From the NCBI RefSeq assembly GCF_963576615.1, contig NC_088711.1, positions 22,352,182-22,416,181 of the forward strand: a stretch of DNA of 64,000 bases. Direction: 5' to 3'. Below, piece after piece: positions 58,391 to 64,000 of the stretch. How positions within the stretch are numbered: position 1 is the stretch's first letter; every line of letters begins with the position of its first letter. The stretch comes from Watersipora subatra (lineage: Eukaryota; Bryozoa; Gymnolaemata; Cheilostomatida; Watersiporidae). The notes under the pieces were generated by a model. That model searched no databases. It had not been told where the DNA came from and saw only the letters and a list, made by a program, of their open reading frames with translations. Made by a program: the position numbers and the translations under genes.

Positions 58391-59420
58391 AGTCTTTTAT
58401 CAAACACGTTGATCACTGCCTGTATTATTTCCTCAGTGCAACCATATTAGGCAAGATTACGAAACTGAGTTTTGTAATTATATAGCTTAATTGTGAGAAG
58501 AAAACATAGAATTTCCCATTGTTAACTCTGTCAAACTATGAAAACTGTAAAAATGCATAGTACAATCTAGGAGAGCTAACTCGACTGGTCCAATATGATC
58601 CTTTACTACCAGCCATTTTGCCATAAATTGCCGATTTAGCTTCATGATATGTATACAAATTTCTTTTAACATCGAACTCCATCTAGAACATTTTTGTTAT
58701 ATATTTTATTTTGCCAACATGTTAATAAACAGTGCTATGCAAAAAATTCAATTTATCTATACTTTGTGCATTTGCTAAAGCTATGTGAAGCTACGATCGC
58801 TACGAAGCTAAAACTATCCTCTACAACGTTCCTTACTATTCTTACTTCTCTTACAAAACTATTACTTTCACCACCATCAGAGTCAGTGCTGCTACTTTAA
58901 TTATCTGTGTAATCACTAAAATCTGAATCGGCGAGAATGTCATCAACATAAGTAATTCTTTGTTTTCTAACTCGGAAGTTCTTACGAAAGCCATAATAAC
59001 GCTATATAGTTCAAACGTCAAAAAGAAAAAAATGTACATTTTTGAGTTGGAAATTTCCAAACAAAAATTTAAAATTGTTTCGTGAATTCAGGCTAATTTT
59101 TTAAACGAGGTTTCGAACAACACTGTCAATGCCATAAAAATGCTCAAGATCGTTGGTTATGTTGTCAACGAATAATAAAATTAAGTTACTATGTAATTGC
59201 TGGGAAATTCACAAAAGTGCACATATGGCAGTCGACTATAGTTTTCGCATAAATGTGCATACGACAGTAAGAGGGTTAAACTGTAGGTTGATATAAACAG
59301 CCACTAGCCTGTCGTTGTAGAGAAGTATGGGCTAAATCATAGGTACGCAAGATGTAATCTAAAGCTAACTGTTATTAATAATATGTGGTCAAAGATAACA
59401 GTAGTCCAGGCATATGTATA

Positions 59421-59823
59421 TACTGTACTTTTCGGACTATAAACCGCACCCCTATATAAGCCACACCTGCTTTATTTTTCAAAAAATGATAATAAAACAA
59501 TACATAGGCCGCATTTTTGTATAGGCCGCAGAACTCAGGACTTTGCTTTTTAACACAGCAGCAACTTTTCTGTTTAAAACGAAACAGTACCTAACAGCAT
59601 GTTCCGTATTAGCCGACGCTTTTTAACCTAGTGCCTAGCGGAACAGTACCGTTAGGCATTGTTTCGTTTTTTCTTTCACCGCTCGAGGCGCACAAACCGG
59701 AGATTCTGGTTAATGCGCCCTAGCGGTAAAAGAAAAAGCGACAGAATAGCCGCACCCTTATATAAGCTGCATGGCTCAAACCATCAGAAAAAAGTAGCGG
59801 GTAACAGTCTGAAAAGTACGGTA
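59421..59823. mobile_element. 403-bp MITE with TACYGTACTTTTCRGACT ends
   Basis: The left end is TACTGTACTTTTCGGACT and the right end, inverted, TACCGTACTTTTCAGACT (2 of 18 differ). Repeated TATAAGCCGCA/AGGCCGCA motifs lie inside, plus an internal inverted repeat around AACAGTACC..GGTA. It resembles the CGGACTATAAGTCGCAC repeats I recall from fish and other animals. There is no coding capacity. Confidence 0.8.
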
Positions 59824-59982
59824 TACAATATATATATATACATATATATGTATCTTGAAAGTTGAAATACAAACTAGGAATCTGTTGACACGCACTCTCG
59901 CGGCATCACACACTTCACATCACCTGGTGTGTTTGTTATCACCAAAGCTGACTGGAATCCTATTGCCTTCAACTTCAGTTTA

Positions 59983-61428
59983 CCGTAAAACCTCTAATTG
60001 AACGCCATGCCGCTCTATTTTTCAACCCTTCTTTAGTGGCGGTCAATTGGAGGCGGCGTTCAAATAGAGGCTGGCAGTCTAATTTTCAAATGGCTCTTCA
60101 GAAGATAAATTTAGCATTATTACGGGCGAAGCGAATGTCACCTATATTTTGTCCTCTTTTTTCGGCGGAACCGATATTAAAAATTTTGAATGCATTAAAT
60201 ATGCTAACTTACCTCTAACTTGTCAAAGACATCTTAATAAATGGGCATCGAGAAACCCAGAAATATCTCTACCAGTTGATATCTATTGCTGGAAATTGAC
60301 CTGCGATGATATTATAGCCTGTGTCCTTCTTTGCAACTTGTTGGACTTTTCAATTTCTATTTCATTCTAAATTTAAAGACATATTTTTATTTTATATTTA
60401 TATTTAACATTGTTGAATAAAAACTCATTGCACTCACTGATATATTTGCTACAGCTTACAGCCAAAACTAGCTTTTTATGTGCAATAGAAGTGGAGTTAA
60501 GAGCATCGATCTACTGTAAGCCGTGGTAAGATAGCCGCAAGGATGCTATTAAATAAAGTGCTATAAATCTGCGTATTTATTAGTTATACAACAAAAATTT
60601 ATCAAATGATACAAATATATTTTATGAACAAGTGACATAAAATGGTTATATTACATGCAGAAACAAAAACTAACATTTTTAAAACAAAAATATTTTCATC
60701 GTTTGCTCGAATAGCTGCGTTCTGATTGTTGCTTTCGATGGAACGAACATCTTCTACATGTAGTTGTCCAATACCTTCCACAATATCTTCTGGCTTCAAC
60801 TCTTCTTCCGCACTGCCAAACTAGACGAACTTAACGTCCAACCAATTTTTGACAGAGCAAAACTTTTACACACTGCCTTTAGCACTAATGCGATACTAAA
60901 AGTTTGCTCGCTAAACGTAACCTTTGGTCCAAAAATTGCGAACCAGATTTTATATGCATGTTCTTCGCAGTATTAGGACCGCCTTAAACAAGCACTACTA
61001 TAAACCCGAGACAGTTAGTAGTTATTTCTATGGCGTTGCTTTCCAAGTTTCATCTACCATCATAAATTTAAACCGTTTTTTTAATCTGTAGGCTTCTTCG
61101 AACTAGAAAGACTGCATTAAACATAGAACTACTACTAGCCTGATACCGTTATTGATTATTACTACGGTGTTGCTTTCAAAATTTTAAGGGAATAAATGGA
61201 AAGCTTTGAAATTACACAACGAGAGTATTAACTGTTATTGATATAAACGATTTATTATTAATACAATTTTATGGACACTTTTCTACTGATCAGTTGATAT
61301 TATTGGCTCAAAAAGATGAAATAATGTCAAAGTGGTGGTCAAATGGAAGTGGCCTTCAATTGGAGATTTGTGGAGGTGTATTTTTCAACCCTTTTCTCGA
61401 GTGGCGTTCAATTAGAGGTTTTACAGGA
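59983..61428. mobile_element. Pogo/Tigger-like element, copy C (long)
   Basis: The left end is CCGTAAAACCTCTAATTGAA and the right end, inverted, CCTGTAAAACCTCTAATTGA; TA flanks both sides. It is 1,446 bp. Its interior matches copy B (14.96 kb) in inverse orientation, including the frame around 60149-60370 ([11 protein letters not shown]). Frame breaks and the lack of a DDE domain mark it as non-functional. Confidence 0.8.
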
Positions 61429-62062
61429 TATCAAGAAATGCGCTCTGTTTGAGATGTTTTCGCATGCATGTCAATGATAAAGTCATCTATTACATTTGTT
61501 CTCTCAGCTTGCACAACTCCCTACCGTTGAGTTTGTTCTTATATATTTACAGTTGTGGCCAAAAGTATTACCACCCTTCATCATTTTGTAATCAATTAGG
61601 TTTTTGTCTTTTACCACCACTCTGTTCTACCCAGACCAGACAATATGCATATCAAATGATTACTCAGAAGATTTTCTATCCTTTAAAAACATTTATCTAA
61701 AACAAAAACTATCCCAGCAGTCTCTGGGGCATGTAAAACCGGAGTTATTTTGGTGCAAAATTTGGAATTAATCTCAGAGGACAGTTCCTCAGCGAAAATT
61801 GATTTCTTGTTAGAGGTTTTGATCTCGTTAGAAAGATTTTTGCGCAGCTTTCTAATGATGCGGAATATGCATGGCTAAAATAAATTATGTAGTAAGTAAT
61901 GTTTTTTCAAAGTTGGTCCAATTTTCGCTAAATGAACTAGGTAACAAAGGCACTAGTGTTAATACTTTTGGCCACAACTAGCCGAGTTGTATTGTATTAT
62001 AGATGGCGAGTTCATTTTTTATCACAGATTACATCCTCATCACTTGTGACATCTCTTTAAGC

Positions 62063-62981
62063 TTAAAGATTTACTTGCAACAAAATTCACATTACAGTTA
62101 TTTGGTATCAAAAGATTCACCATGTCTTACTTGCACCTGTGTTGTAGGTGCAAAATTTGTGGAAATGTGATTAAAATCTCTTAAAAGCTCAAAAACGAAC
62201 AGTTAATCACCGCCATCACGAAAACGTCGCAGTTTAGAATCTCTTTATTTTGATGATGTTCTCAAACATTTTGGTTATTGTTTTGACACGTGATGTTATC
62301 ACGCGAATTGAAAAACTAGTAAAAGGCTCAATATAAAACGTCTCGTAACACTAGTTTATGACAAACACTTCGGGTTTTACCGAAAAGCCTATACAAAATA
62401 TAGATGCTCGCTACTTCACAGTGTTGTTTCGGCTTGGTCTAATCGTCTAGTCGTAATCTGATTATGTGACCCATACTTCCTGCCTAACAGCACGAATAAT
62501 TTTTGCAGCATTTTTTGACTATCACAGGTGACCAACAGGCTCCTCATGTTTATCAGAAGATGATATGCACTCCTTCGAGCTAAGGTTAAAAAATTAACGA
62601 ATTTTTACGGTAGGTTGTGACATATTGGTGCTCAAAATGACAGCAGTACAATGATGATGAAATAGACGCGCAAGGACAATAGACATGGTTTTATTGAATG
62701 CGAGAACTATATTTGTGAAAATGTTTCGACGAATGAGGTAGCATTCAATTGTAAACAGAAGCCATCTTGTTAAACTACGTCCCATTTGAGCCGATTTGCA
62801 AAAGGGTTCTAATTTACGGCATTTCCGTGATGGCTGCGATTACTTGTTCGCTTTTGAGCTTTTAAGAGCTTGTAATCACATTTCCACATATTTTGCACCT
62901 ACAACACAACAGAGTAAGACATGGTGAATCTTTTGATATCAAATAACTGTAATGTGAATTTTGTTGCAAGTGAACCTTTAA
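62063..62981. mobile_element. Long-TIR MITE with TTAA edges, copy 2
   Basis: The left arm begins TTAAAGATTTACTTGCAACA and the right arm, inverted, TTAAAGGTTCACTTGCAACA. TTAA is intact on both sides (62063-62066 and 62978-62981). The arms and interior match copy 1 at 50.2 kb almost throughout, including GTGATGTTATCACG and AGCCATCTTG-type sequence. It is 919 bp and non-coding. Confidence 0.88.
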
Positions 62982-64000
62982 GGGAGCACTAGATGTAGAG
63001 GTGCTATCATCTCGATGCCAGCAGACATTATTAAATCTCAGATGTCTATGTCATTTGTGTCTGTCGTATTCGTTTCTATAGATGCATTTGGAAAGAAATG
63101 GGTTCATGCAATAGTTAGTTGACTTTTATCAATGCTCATTTTACGCGATTTGCCAGTCTTCATCATCATCAACAGTGCGTTGATATAGAAGAAACGCTTT
63201 CTCTTTCAAAACAGGTTTGTGCTAAGTCCATGCTGGTTTCCAGTGTCATATGTAGACCAATTCCTGGTATGGTTGGGTTAAGAGGTGACCTGCAATGCAC
63301 CTTAGTTGCTGTATTAAAGCTAGTGCCGACAGCCTTAGCTCCCCTACTCTTTTCTATCCAAATTCATTATACATGTTTCCCCGATGCTGCAATCCCTTCA
63401 AGACAAGCTGTGATAACAGACATTATCTGCGGTTGTTTTATAAATGAGTTTGGGATGATCTCCAATGGTCTTTTCGCCTCACAAACAGGGTGCAGCCGGT
63501 TTACAGAGCCAAAAGGCAACTCTTATATCGTCAAGCGAAAAAAATACTAAGTTTTAATGAAAGATTGCTTGGGTAGCAAATCTTCAAATAGATAGTCATG
63601 GGGTGCAAGGAGTAGGCTACGTGCTGCCAACACTCAGGTTGGCAGCACTGACTTTCACAATGCATCGCACCGTGCTAGCTAGGGAGTAAGAAGTATTCCT
63701 GGGTGACATCTGGCAGAGATTGTGTATTGTTAGTGCGTGTGCGTGCGCCAGTGGGTGTGTGTGTGCGTGTGCCTGTGTGTTAAGGCTTATCACCAGCCTA
63801 CAGTACACCTAAATCATGCTGACATTAAACGCGGCTTCAGAGTTTTTACCTGCCTGCATTGGGCTTGCTGCTCTTTTGTTTACATGGAATGCATTTATCA
63901 GTTATAATGTTAGTCAGTTTTGATAGTCATCAAGGTATGATAACTCCTCTTTACTACCCATCATTGCGCAACATTCGAACTATTGATTTTGTTGGCTAAT
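62982..64000. other. Right edge: unexplained GC-richer open segment
   Basis: A 143-codon plus-strand frame (63119-63550) is one of the longest in the window and includes AVLKLVPTALAPLLF. The opposite strand over the same interval is also largely open, with one stop between two frames (for example HCRSPLNPTIPGIGLHM). I recognise neither. No splice-consistent BFAR SAM exon is seen here. A (GT)n tract lies at about 63730-63780. An old transposon coding region is the likeliest explanation. Confidence 0.35.

Noticed and set aside
63061..63118. Next BFAR exon after the CTATAG acceptor at about 63081
   Set aside because: In the required phase it meets a stop after about a dozen codons and shows no SAM similarity.

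Overview
The window is animal nuclear DNA: AT-rich, with intron-split genes, GT..AG splice sites and many DNA-transposon remnants. The four recognisable genes (OSGEP, SVOP, NUDT9, BFAR) are conserved metazoan genes. Dense MITEs, tRNA-derived SINE heads and an apparent Penelope-type fragment suggest a marine invertebrate, possibly a lophotrochozoan. The species cannot be fixed from the sequence.

Layout. 2.5-2.6 kb: a probable first exon of an unidentified minus-strand gene, divergent from OSGEP with 92 bp between start codons. 2.7-11.6 kb: OSGEP (plus), complete in 8 exons, 335 aa. 12.6-30.4 kb: SVOP (minus), 13 exons recovered, lacking only the exon(s) with the start codon. OSGEP and SVOP converge. 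One SVOP intron holds a 2.9-kb minisatellite. 30.4-39.6 kb: transposon-rich spacer with an RT fragment, a GIY-YIG-like fragment, two TIR elements and a dead mariner. 39.6-52.1 kb: NUDT9 (plus), complete in 7 exons, 295 aa. 55.5 kb onward: BFAR (plus), three exons (RING, linker, first membrane span). Its SAM domain and later spans were not found and probably lie past the right edge.

The genes do not form a pathway: t6A tRNA modification (OSGEP), a vesicle MFS transporter (SVOP), an ADP-ribose hydrolase (NUDT9) and a membrane RING protein (BFAR). I joined exons by hand using splice sites, phase and similarity to the human proteins as I remember them. The OSGEP and NUDT9 models keep frame through every junction.

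Much of the non-coding sequence is mobile: hAT-type elements (two with exact 8-bp duplications), a three-copy family with pogo-like ends, a TTAA-flanked long-TIR pair, a mariner fossil, several other MITEs, SINE heads and many short tandem repeats. I saw no rRNA gene, no convincing functional tRNA, no CRISPR and nothing resembling a new multi-gene system.
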